Assembly: GCA_003453735.1 (NCBI GenBank)
Contig: DMNE01000137.1
Span: 1 to 13,495, forward strand
Length of the DNA: 13,495 bases
Reading direction: 5' to 3'
Source: Nitrospiraceae bacterium
GTDB lineage: Bacteria; Nitrospirota; Thermodesulfovibrionia; Thermodesulfovibrionales; UBA9159
In this document: piece by piece, positions 6,464 to 13,495 of the stretch
Position numbering within the stretch: the stretch's first letter is position 1
How the letters are laid out: every line of letters starts with the position of its first letter
Position numbers and translations under genes: made by a program
The notes under the pieces: generated by a model
Told to the model about the DNA's origin: nothing
The model's database searches: none
What the model saw: the letters and a program-made list of their open reading frames with translations, nothing else

Positions 6464-7795
6464 TTAACAAATCAATAATGTGTAGAGTAAGGCGTCTACT
6501 TCATCGATGACGGTTTTAAAGAGTCCTGCATGGCTTTTTAAATCGGAGAAGAGTTCTGTCCTAATCTCGCGAAGAACTGGAGAATCGCACTTTTCATACG
6601 TTATGTATCCCTTTTGCATTGCCTGTCGTTCAAGAACAAGAAGATGTTTAGCCTTTTCAACAAAAGGGACAAGCACCTCTTTTATATTAACGACACGATC
6701 CCCTATGGACAACAAGGAGGGTGAGTCAGCCTCTCTACCACTTCTCAACATTGGCGGACCTACTCGGTCTTTTGTTATCTCTTTGATCTCCTTCATCATG
6801 GTATACAGAGTACAATATTCAAGCCCTCTTACCCCACGGCGCCACTGTAAAAGCAGAGGATTCCTCCAGAACCAGAGGAAGTTGCGTGCGCCGAGGGCAA
6901 TCAGTTCAGCACAGCAATCGAACAGTTCCGATATAAGACATGCCGTAGCATCTTCTACCGCGTGCGTTGTTGCTTTCTTTTGTCCTTCGACTAAGGGACT
7001 TTCTTTGCTCTGTACTCCCAGGTACGCCCAAATATTCTTTAAAACAATTCTTCCATCTCTGTCATCAGGGGTATCGAAATGAACGAGAGACAGTATCACC
7101 TTACCTTTCCCGAAGCTGCCCTCGATCACAGCAGGGTCATTCAGCAGGCGTTTCGGATTCAGATTAATCCGGTAGAGGTCTTCGAATTCAGGCCAGCTGC
7201 CACCCTTTTCCATGTCCCCAACATTCAGGTCTGAGCTAAATGAATCCGGCAATGCTTCTCCGTAAGTGGCGAGTACTTTGATCCCGGTATCTTCAAGTAC
7301 CAACTGAGACGGCCACCACGCCTGAAACACCCGTTCATGAATACCGGACCACAGAGGGGATTCGGAGAGAGACAGGATGATTCTTCCACTAAAACTGGGG
7401 ACTCGCATTTTAGTCGGTTTCCTCTTTACCTTGAGCAGACCAATACCATCCAACGTTGCCAGTCCGGCGCCACCGCAAAAACCGAGGTAATTACCGCCAT
7501 CGTTTACAAATCTTTGAATGGCAGCAATGCCTTCATCTTCGAGAGATTTCAGTTTATTCGATGCCCAACCTCCAGGTACTAAGAGCACCTTATAGCCTTT
7601 CAGTTCCCCCTTGATAATCTCTTCAGATCGAATCAACTGAAAGGGCAGATGAGCAGACTCCAAAGCCTTATATGCCATTAATCCCCAGAGAAACGACTCA
7701 TCCCAAAGAAGGGCAACCTCTTTCTCAAGGGCAGTGGTAGCACCGCAAGGCTGGGAGTTCGAACTTTGCTTTTCAGGTAGGGTATTTTCTCTCAT
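6464..7795 (-). CDS. BPL_N-type glutamine-amidotransferase-like protein in the cobalamin operon
   Basis: A 443-residue protein. Residues about 26-262 resemble the BPL_N domain (the class I amidotransferase-like N-terminal region of eukaryotic biotin protein ligase): VALLWDESF (27-35), KVLLVPGGWAS (69-79), YLGFCGGAGLA (103-113, nucleophile-elbow Cys107) and LVHFDTPDD (237-245), where His239 could be the partner residue. No biotin-ligase catalytic domain follows. Residues 263-443 are predicted mostly helical and are unmatched. The ATG lies 23 bases inside the end of cbiGH with only a tightly spaced GAGG, so translation is probably coupled. Position suggests an accessory role in corrinoid metabolism, for example in an amidation or hydrolysis, but this is inference. 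The first 25 residues are outside the domain, so a later start cannot be excluded. Confidence 0.65.
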   Translation of the reverse strand: MRENTLPEKQSSNSQPCGATTALEKEVALLWDESFLWGLMAYKALESAHLPFQLIRSEEIIKGELKGYKVLLVPGGWASNKLKSLEDEGIAAIQRFVNDGGNYLGFCGGAGLATLDGIGLLKVKRKPTKMRVPSFSGRIILSLSESPLWSGIHERVFQAWWPSQLVLEDTGIKVLATYGEALPDSFSSDLNVGDMEKGGSWPEFEDLYRINLNPKRLLNDPAVIEGSFGKGKVILSLVHFDTPDDRDGRIVLKNIWAYLGVQSKESPLVEGQKKATTHAVEDATACLISELFDCCAELIALGARNFLWFWRNPLLLQWRRGVRGLEYCTLYTMMKEIKEITKDRVGPPMLRSGREADSPSLLSIGDRVVNIKEVLVPFVEKAKHLLVLERQAMQKGYITYEKCDSPVLREIRTELFSDLKSHAGLFKTVIDEVDALLYTLLIC

Positions 7796-9620
7796 AGCCT
7801 CTGGGCGTAATCATCCATTGTCCCCAGGTAAAGGTATGCGAATTACCAATTACTACTGTTGTCTGCATATCTATGTCGTGATCGAGCATATTTCTGAGAT
7901 CAGTTATAACAATCGTCTCATCCTCTCTCATCGCGCCCTTTACGATTCCAACCGGGGTTTCAGGATTCCTCTGTTTCATGATAATTCCCCTCGCCCTGCT
8001 GATATGTTCAACCCTTCCCCTGCTTTTTGGATTGTAAAGGACAATGACAAAGTCTGCGCTTGCAGCTGCTTCAAGCCTTTTCTCTATCAATTCCCACGGA
8101 GTCAATCTATCCGAGAGGCTTATGGTTGCAAAGTCATGCATCAGCGGCGCACCGAGGCGTGCCGCGCAGGCGTTTAAAGCCGAGATACCGGGGATAACCT
8201 CGACCTGAGGCAGGCTTGCCCGGGGAAGTCCTTGCTTTTTCAGCACCTCGAATACCAGCCCCGCCATTGCATAAATGCCCGCGTCTCCACCGCTTATCAC
8301 CGCAACAGTCGCGCCACCGACGGCCATTTCCACTGCTTTCCTGCATCTGTCTATCTCCTGCGTCATTCCTGTTGAAAAGACTTCTTTATCTTTGATCAGC
8401 GCCCCGATCAAGTCCAGATACATCTTGTATCCCACGATACTATCCGATTTCCTGATAGCCTCCCTCGCGGTGGGAGTGATGTGTTCGATGCTTCCGGGAC
8501 CGGTGCCGATAACATAGATTTTCCCGCGCCGGATTCTCGAATCCAGCAATGCAGAGACTTCTTCCTTATCAGGCTTCCTAGTTCTGCTTTCCACCTTCCT
8601 CTCGGATACTGCAACAGTCACATTGCCGATTCTCTGCTTCTGCACAAGCAATACTTTATCACCCGTTGCAAGGAGACAGGCGGGCTCTGCCACAGCATTC
8701 GCCCCTGTCGCCTTGAACGCTGCTTCTGATCGCGGTACCCCAACTACTGAATTCAGCTCTTTAGGAGTGAAGGCGGTAATATCCAGATGGTATTTCCGCG
8801 CAAAATCAACCAGTCCTAATTCGTCTGCCTTTACATCTATAGTCGCAAGAGAATGGATGGAGTCAAATGCCAGGGCATGCTCACCTAGAGTCTTTCGAAC
8901 CGCCCTTTCTATCTCATCAGCAGTTGTCTTGCTATTACATCCAATGCCGATAATAAGATTTCTGGGTCGCAAATAAAGCTGTCCTTTCCCGCTGCGCATC
9001 TCAGCGAAACGCCGCACCCCGGCTCCAGCAATCGAGGCTGAATATGGCTGACGCAAAACCTTCTTATTGGTTATTAAGATATCGGCAAAACGGTAATCAG
9101 AAACCTGCAAGAATTCCTTCGGCAATTCTATGGTAACCTCGGTATACACTTTTATTACACCGGTATCAATAATTCGCGTGCCGATCTGTGGAACTAGTTC
9201 CCATTTCTCGATTACGAGATCATTGTCCCTAGCCCATAGATCTATCGATAAAAGATTATTTGTATCGGACGCTGTTGTGATGACCGCTCGCCCTCCCAGA
9301 TAGTTTGCAATCTCTTTTGCTTTTTCATTAGCACCGCCCAGGTGTCCGCTCAAAAGGGCGATAACAAAATGACCCCGATCATCGAGAACAACAACTGCCG
9401 GGTCTGTCTTTTTATTCTTAACCAGTGGCGCGATTGTCCTCACGACAATTCCAGTTGCCATGACAAAGATAAAATTCCTGTGTTCATCCCAGAGTTCGGG
9501 AATCTTATCTGCCCTAAATTTCATTACCCGGATATCCGGAAAAAGGGCAGCGATTCTTTGAGCGAGATTGTGGCCGTTAGCGGTTATATAGAAGCAAACG
9601 GTCTTATTTTCTGTGTTCAT
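7773..9620 (-). CDS. cbiGH: CbiG-CbiH fusion: cobalt-precorrin-5A hydrolase / cobalt-factor III C-17 methyltransferase
   Basis: A 615-residue bifunctional enzyme. The CbiG part has an N-terminal region with ATGIVVRTIAPLV (55-67), LSGHLGGAN (90-98) and TTASDTNN (115-122). Its C-terminal domain contains LIIGIGCNS (222-230), SLATIDVKADE (257-267) and VVGVPRSEAA (292-301). It opens the delta-lactone and releases the C-20 fragment as acetaldehyde. After a linker (about 343-365) the CbiH/CobJ SAM-methyltransferase has IYVIGTGPGS (368-377), ISGGDAGIYAMAG (442-454) and a VIPGISALNA-type motif. It methylates C-17 with ring contraction. AAGGA lies 8 bases before the ATG, which overlaps the end of the upstream cbiF by 17 bases. 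The stop lies within the next gene. All key motifs look intact. Confidence 0.95.
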   Translation of the reverse strand: MNTENKTVCFYITANGHNLAQRIAALFPDIRVMKFRADKIPELWDEHRNFIFVMATGIVVRTIAPLVKNKKTDPAVVVLDDRGHFVIALLSGHLGGANEKAKEIANYLGGRAVITTASDTNNLLSIDLWARDNDLVIEKWELVPQIGTRIIDTGVIKVYTEVTIELPKEFLQVSDYRFADILITNKKVLRQPYSASIAGAGVRRFAEMRSGKGQLYLRPRNLIIGIGCNSKTTADEIERAVRKTLGEHALAFDSIHSLATIDVKADELGLVDFARKYHLDITAFTPKELNSVVGVPRSEAAFKATGANAVAEPACLLATGDKVLLVQKQRIGNVTVAVSERKVESRTRKPDKEEVSALLDSRIRRGKIYVIGTGPGSIEHITPTAREAIRKSDSIVGYKMYLDLIGALIKDKEVFSTGMTQEIDRCRKAVEMAVGGATVAVISGGDAGIYAMAGLVFEVLKKQGLPRASLPQVEVIPGISALNACAARLGAPLMHDFATISLSDRLTPWELIEKRLEAAASADFVIVLYNPKSRGRVEHISRARGIIMKQRNPETPVGIVKGAMREDETIVITDLRNMLDHDIDMQTTVVIGNSHTFTWGQWMITPRGYERKYPT

Positions 9621-10359
9621 GCCTGAATTCCTTGTGATAGAGTCTTGATTCCTTCTTCAAAGCCTTCTCAGAAGCTTTTAGCGATTCTCCTACGTAGATA
9701 AGCGCTGTCTTTTTTATGCCAGCATTTTGCGCCATCTCTGCGATGTCTCTTAATATCCCCCGTACGATCCTTTGTTCAGGCCATGATGCCTTCTCTACGA
9801 TAATCACAGGCGTATGTTCAGGATATCCCTGCAAAAGTTCATCTCTGACCTTCTCGATCATGCCAGCACTCAGAAAAATCACCATAGTTGCTCTATGCCG
9901 AGAGAGATCCCCCAGCCGCTCCGTCTCTGGAACAGGGGTCCTGCCCTCGAGGCGCGTAAATATGACGGTCTGACTTATCTCGGGAATTGTGAGCTCCTGG
10001 CCAAGCAGTGCAGCACCTGCCATTGCCGATGAGACGCCCGGGACGACCTCGTATTCGATCTTCAGCCCCCTGAGCCTCTCTATCTGCTCGGATATGGCGC
10101 TGTAAAAAGCAGTGTCTCCCGTGTGCAGCCTCACCGTTGTCTTGCCTGATTCCAGGGAACTTCTCATAACCTCAATGATTTCATCAAGGGTCATTGTCGC
10201 TGAGTTGTACAATTGAGCATTTGTGCCTTTCAGGAGCGCCGGGTTGACAAGGCTTCCGGCATAAACAATGACGTCCGCCGCGTCAAGGATTTTTCTCCCC
10301 TTAATGGTAATCAACTCAGGGTCACCCGGTCCAGCACCTATAAAATATATCTTCTTCAT
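9604..10359 (-). CDS. cbiF: Cobalt-precorrin-4 C-11 methyltransferase (CbiF/CobM)
   Basis: A 251-residue SAM-dependent corrin methyltransferase that methylates C-11 of cobalt-precorrin-4, the step just before CbiG opens the lactone. Motifs are IYFIGAGPGDPELITIKG (4-21), VYAGSLVNP (32-40), LHTGDTAFYSAISEQ (78-92), VVPGVSSAMAGAA (105-117), and the CbiF-diagnostic LTIPEISQTVIFTR (123-136) with EGRTPVPE (138-145). The family more often has HTGDPxxYGA where this one has HTGDTAFYSA, a mild variation. I chose the ATG at 10359 because it has GGAG seven bases upstream and begins exactly with the family's N-terminus. The open frame continues to an ATG at 10428, but that extension has no family similarity. 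The end overlaps cbiGH. Confidence 0.93.
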   Translation of the reverse strand: MKKIYFIGAGPGDPELITIKGRKILDAADVIVYAGSLVNPALLKGTNAQLYNSATMTLDEIIEVMRSSLESGKTTVRLHTGDTAFYSAISEQIERLRGLKIEYEVVPGVSSAMAGAALLGQELTIPEISQTVIFTRLEGRTPVPETERLGDLSRHRATMVIFLSAGMIEKVRDELLQGYPEHTPVIIVEKASWPEQRIVRGILRDIAEMAQNAGIKKTALIYVGESLKASEKALKKESRLYHKEFRHEHRK

Positions 10360-10952
10360 CTCAGGCTCCAGGCGCGGAGACCTCACCGCCAAGGGTGAAG
10401 AGCAACGCCATTTGGGAAATATGATCACCGCAGCTAGCGACCTTCCGGATGACCCTGCAGGACCTATTGGGGAGTTCCGGGGCTACGCCCAGGGAAGTTT
10501 GAATGTTAAGATAACCGCTTGTCATGATTGCCGCGCGGTTCCTGTTGATGGCAACCTTTTTGCCAGAAGCAACTTCTGCTGTTGCGATGTCTCCTGTCGC
10601 AAATTCATGTGACCGTCTTCTGCCGTCCAAGTTAGTCTCCTCTCTCCCCGAGCAGCTAATGCCTGCACAGGATAATTGGGCATAAGCTGCTTTCTGTTTC
10701 TGTTGGTCACCAAAGCCATCGGAAGATCCTCCCTTTTTCGCCTATCGGCTGTCACGCGCTCCCCCCATGAGAAAGCGGTTTCCCTCGAGAATGTTGCGCG
10801 GCGGCACTGCACCGCTGCGTATGCGGACACCCTTACTGTCTTTGCAACCGGAGCTTCGAGAGGTCCGGCCTAGGAAACACCTTGGCGTCGGCTCTGAAAC
10901 CTCCTACACCGTAGCCATGAAACTACTGGCTTACCTTGGTCAACCGTGCGAT
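10360..10952. other. 593-bp gap inside the cobalamin operon without a recognisable gene
   Basis: Between the cbiL stop and the cbiF start, where every other junction overlaps, nothing is recognisable. On the minus strand, 10522-10830 (102 codons from GTG) and 10361-10630 (89 codons) stay open, but the products are Arg/Gln-rich and lack motifs I know. I looked for CbiC, CbiX/CbiK, CbiJ and CbiA signatures, also allowing frame changes, and found none convincing. No B12-box (cobalamin riboswitch) core is visible. The stretch may be the remains of a decayed operon gene, an insertion scar, or an uncharacterised short gene. Confidence 0.4.
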
Positions 10953-11714
10953 TTATATTAACTGCGTGCGAACTCTGTCCCGCACGGGTGCGATAACTGC
11001 CTTCCTCACAATTACCATCGAAAAATAATCCAGGTCTTCTTCTCTTACTTCCCTGAGATTCCTGAACACTTTTTCGCCCTTCATACCGGCCCTCACTATG
11101 TAAGTAGCCTTTTCCACAAGACCTGTCTCTTCAAGTGTCCTCATAATCTCATGAAACACTGTATGAACCTTCATGAGAACAAGAGTATCAAAATCCTCCA
11201 GAACTTTCTTGAGCTCCTTCACGTATGTCATGGGGATAATGGCGATCTTCTCATCAGCCAAACCCAGGGAAATCCCTGCCCTTGAAGCTGAGGCATTAAT
11301 AGACGACACTCCCGGAATGATCTCGATACTAAGGACAGGATCAAGATAAAAAAGTTTATCGTATAAATAAAAGAACGTGCTGTAGACAGTCGGGTCTCCT
11401 AGAGTGATAAATGCCACATCGATCCCCCTTTTCAATCTCCTCAGGACGGTCTCTGCTGTTTCATTCCACTTTGTATCGAGTTCTGACCCATGTCCGGAAT
11501 CCTTTGTTTTTCTCATCGGGAAGTGCGCTTCGATGATTTCTTTGTTATCGAGGTTTATCACCCCTTTCACAATCGAGAGGGCGACACTGCTGCCTTCCTC
11601 CCTCCCCTTCGGTACACAAAGACACGGCACATTCCCGAGGATCCTTACCGCTTTGAGTGTCAACAAATCTGGGTCTCCAGGGCCGACTCCTATGACATAG
11701 AGAGTACCGGTCAT
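10953..11714 (-). CDS. cbiL: Cobalt-factor II C-20 methyltransferase (CbiL/CobI)
   Basis: A 253-residue SAM-dependent methyltransferase that adds the C-20 methyl group at the start of the cobalt-corrin branch. Motifs are LYVIGVGPGDPDLLTLKAVR (5-24), CVPKGREEGSS (33-43), the diagnostic TLGDPTVYSTF (104-114) and EIIPGVSSINASASRAG (131-147). The spacing of the PKG-type loop and the LGDPTxYST motif distinguish it from CbiF and CbiH. The length is normal for the family. The ATG overlaps the cbiET stop (ATGA), with AGAGGAG about 11 bases upstream, so translation is coupled. Downstream lies the unusual 593-bp gap before cbiF. Confidence 0.93.
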   Translation of the reverse strand: MTGTLYVIGVGPGDPDLLTLKAVRILGNVPCLCVPKGREEGSSVALSIVKGVINLDNKEIIEAHFPMRKTKDSGHGSELDTKWNETAETVLRRLKRGIDVAFITLGDPTVYSTFFYLYDKLFYLDPVLSIEIIPGVSSINASASRAGISLGLADEKIAIIPMTYVKELKKVLEDFDTLVLMKVHTVFHEIMRTLEETGLVEKATYIVRAGMKGEKVFRNLREVREEDLDYFSMVIVRKAVIAPVRDRVRTQLI

Positions 11715-12976
11715 TGTTTTCTTTCTCCTCTGATAATGAAGACGGGGTTTAACGCATTCATATGTTTTTTCCCGGCAATCGCTTTTGACCTTGATGCCGA
11801 TACTTCGGTGACTTCCACCGTAAATCCATTCTTTTCAAGACATGTAATCCCTTCTTGCAGAGTCTCTATCGTTACAACGTTCAACACAATTATCCCCGAA
11901 AACATTGCCTCAGTGAACAAGCCTACAATCTCATCGAGTCTTCCGCTGCTGCCGCCGATAAAGACCCTGTCAGGAAACGGCAACCCCCGCAGTTCTTCGG
12001 GAGCTTCACCATGTATTATCGTAATGGAGAGAGCGCTAAATTTCTCACAATTAGCCTTTATATTGTCGATCTGTTCTCTATCCCTTTCGATGGCAAAGAT
12101 TCTCAGTCCCGGGGATACCCTGCGTGCTTCGATTGATATCGAGCCTGAGCCGCTGCCGATATCCCAGAATACCCCTTCCCGCGGCAGTCTTAATTTGTGA
12201 AGGGCAACAGCCCTGATTTCATCTTTCGTTATAAGCCCTCGCGAATGAACAAGTTCGCTTTCGGTAAGACCAAACGCAATATCCTCTTTACCACCCCTCT
12301 TCTCTTGCGCCACGTTTTGCAATATTACGACGTTCGGCTCTGAGAATTCTCTCATAGCAATCTCTTCAGGTGTTCCCTCCGTAATTCTTTCGTCCTTATA
12401 TCCGAGCTTTTCAAAGACATGGACTCGCGGTGTAGTTCGATTTATAACCACTGATTGCAGAGTGTTCGCTATGACGGAAGGATTGTTTTCCCTATCGGTG
12501 AGGACAGCAATCTTGTGATGCCTGGCCAGCAGTCTTGGGATATCGGCAATCCCGTATTTCAGCCTCCTTCTTGTTTCAGGGTCACTGCTACCGTGAAGGC
12601 TTATCAGCAGTGCGTCATCCCAGGACTCCTTGATGCGTGAGAATGCCACCTGGACACTCGACAGCTCAGGGCATATCTCCACCGCATCCTTTCCGAATTC
12701 TTTAATCACCTTTCTGCCGATGCCGGCGAAAAGGGGATCTCCTGAGGCGAGAAGGGTAATAGCATGCGTCTTATGGTTCTTTCTCATGAAATTAATGATC
12801 TCAGTTACAGTGTCGAACAACCTCACTCTGTCCTTTACCACAGCATACTCTTCATACTCCCTGAAGATATCAAGGAGCCTCCTTGGGGCAAGGATAATAT
12901 CCGATCCCCTGATAATCTCCCCTGCTCTCTCGCCGAGAGGTTTGAAGCCTATCCCTATGACACAGACTTTACTCAC
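11711..12976 (-). CDS. cbiET: CbiE-CbiT fusion (CobL-type): cobalt-precorrin-7 C-5 and C-15 methyltransferase, decarboxylating
   Basis: A 421-residue bifunctional enzyme. Residues 1 to about 222 are CbiE: VCVIGIGFKPLGERA (4-18), LAPRRLL (29-35), LLASGDPLFAGIG (75-87) and CPELSSVQVAFSRI (102-115), ending with EPNVVILQN. Residues about 235-421 are CbiT: GLITKDEIRAVALHKLRL (247-264), the Rossmann SAM motif FWDIGSGSGSISIEA (270-284), AIERD (near 297) and RVFIGGSSG. CbiT methylates C-15 and removes the C-12 acetate carboxyl; CbiE methylates C-5. Translation starts at GTG 12976, because a TAA lies two codons upstream in frame and the CbiE N-terminus begins there. AGGGGAG is about 13 bases upstream. 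The start overlaps cbiD by 8 bases. Confidence 0.95.
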   Translation of the reverse strand: MSKVCVIGIGFKPLGERAGEIIRGSDIILAPRRLLDIFREYEEYAVVKDRVRLFDTVTEIINFMRKNHKTHAITLLASGDPLFAGIGRKVIKEFGKDAVEICPELSSVQVAFSRIKESWDDALLISLHGSSDPETRRRLKYGIADIPRLLARHHKIAVLTDRENNPSVIANTLQSVVINRTTPRVHVFEKLGYKDERITEGTPEEIAMREFSEPNVVILQNVAQEKRGGKEDIAFGLTESELVHSRGLITKDEIRAVALHKLRLPREGVFWDIGSGSGSISIEARRVSPGLRIFAIERDREQIDNIKANCEKFSALSITIIHGEAPEELRGLPFPDRVFIGGSSGRLDEIVGLFTEAMFSGIIVLNVVTIETLQEGITCLEKNGFTVEVTEVSASRSKAIAGKKHMNALNPVFIIRGERKQ

Positions 12977-13495
12977 TGCTTACAAGTATCTCCCCTCTAT
13001 ATGACACAAGATGGGTGACAACAGGAATTCCGCCGGTAATTCCTTCCGTATACTTCTTTGCAGCGTGACAGACCTTTTGGAGAAGTGAAGGTTCCGGTCC
13101 GTATACCGATACAATGTAGTCAAACACTTCACGGGCTGTGTTAAATTCCCTCTTCTCAGAGAAATCCATCCCAAGGTCGGTCAAAAGTTCAACTGCCTTC
13201 TTCACATTCATGGCTCCGTGTCTGACATGGGTTTGCGGTATCGACATGGCGATCTTGAGCATCTTTGCCCATTGGGCACAGAGATGGACGCGGGTAAAAG
13301 CATGCGTTTTAGCAGCGAGGAGCGAGAATCCGAGGTAATCTCCCATCATCACGTAGGCTTCTTGGGGAAAATTGTATCTCTTCATATGGGCTTTTTCCGA
13401 TGCCCTGCCAGCAGAAACGACTATCTCATCGAGATTCAGGGCCCTCGCGACATCCATGGAAGCTGTTATAGACCCAGTCCACGCTTCAGAAGACA
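12969..13495 (-). CDS. cbiD: Cobalt-precorrin-5B C-1 methyltransferase (CbiD), N-terminus beyond window edge
   Basis: The C-terminal 174 residues are present; the reading frame runs through the right edge. The family is usually about 360 residues, so roughly the N-terminal half is outside. Visible motifs are EAWTGSITASMDVARALNL from the first residues, VVSAGRASEKA, AYVMMGDYLGFSL, and the block AQWAKMLKIAMSIPQTHVRHG, which corresponds to the family's GKxxKxAxGxxxTH region. CbiD methylates C-1 of cobalt-precorrin-5B in the anaerobic pathway. Its C-terminus overlaps the GTG of cbiET by 8 bases, so it heads the visible part of the operon. The internal Met at 13457 is not the real start. Confidence 0.93.
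   Translation of the reverse strand, partial: SSEAWTGSITASMDVARALNLDEIVVSAGRASEKAHMKRYNFPQEAYVMMGDYLGFSLLAAKTHAFTRVHLCAQWAKMLKIAMSIPQTHVRHGAMNVKKAVELLTDLGMDFSEKREFNTAREVFDYIVSVYGPEPSLLQKVCHAAKKYTEGITGGIPVVTHLVSYRGEILVSSE

Noticed and set aside
10360..10952. Cobalamin riboswitch or CbiC/CbiX remnant in the operon gap
   Set aside because: No B12-box core; partial likenesses (a KKGGSS string, a FATGDIATA string) were isolated and at the wrong spacing for CbiC or CbiD.

Overview
The window joins two unrelated blocks. Bases 1-6033 (plus strand) hold a peptide-modification locus that leads into polysaccharide (bactoprenol-linked glycan) genes. Bases 6464-13495 (minus strand) are a tightly overlapping anaerobic, early-cobalt-insertion cobalamin operon. 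The fused CbiE-CbiT and CbiG-CbiH enzymes, the CbiD-type ring-contraction pathway, the WecA-like enzyme with a cytoplasmic tail and the HprK/small-peptide context suggest an anaerobic Gram-negative bacterium of the Nitrospirota or Desulfobacterota kind. That is an inference; no marker gene fixes the taxon.

Left block: an AT-rich regulatory stretch with a 10-bp inverted repeat and a 12-bp direct repeat precedes a 60-residue peptide with three cysteines, a leader-like N-terminus and a C-terminal serine, which resembles a RiPP precursor. It is followed by an HprK-related kinase gene whose recognisable sequence is split over all three frames, so it is a pseudogene. Next, overlapping by ATGA, is an S24/S26 signal-peptidase-like gene in which two compensating single-base indels appear to have removed the catalytic His segment. 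After a 360-bp AT-rich spacer with a second TGTCA/TGACA palindrome comes a 662-residue fusion of a WecG/TagA/CpsF glycosyltransferase and a NTP_transf_5-type nucleotidyltransferase. A tiny coupled ORF and a WecA/MraY-family phosphoglycosyltransferase follow. Kinase, peptidase and nucleotidyltransferase next to a short peptide recall the accessory set of lasso-type RiPP loci, but no cyclase, PqqD-like or transporter gene is present here.

Bases 6034-6463 separate the two blocks and show no gene.

Right block, in transcription order (right to left): cbiD (N-terminus outside the window), cbiET, cbiL, a 593-bp gap without a recognisable gene, cbiF/cobM, a cbiG-cbiH fusion, and a BPL_N-type glutamine-amidotransferase-like protein of unknown role. 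The enzymes carry out the C-20, C-17, C-11, C-1, C-5 and C-15 methylations plus ring-opening and decarboxylation steps of corrin synthesis. Nearly every junction overlaps, pointing to one polycistronic mRNA whose promoter lies beyond the right edge.
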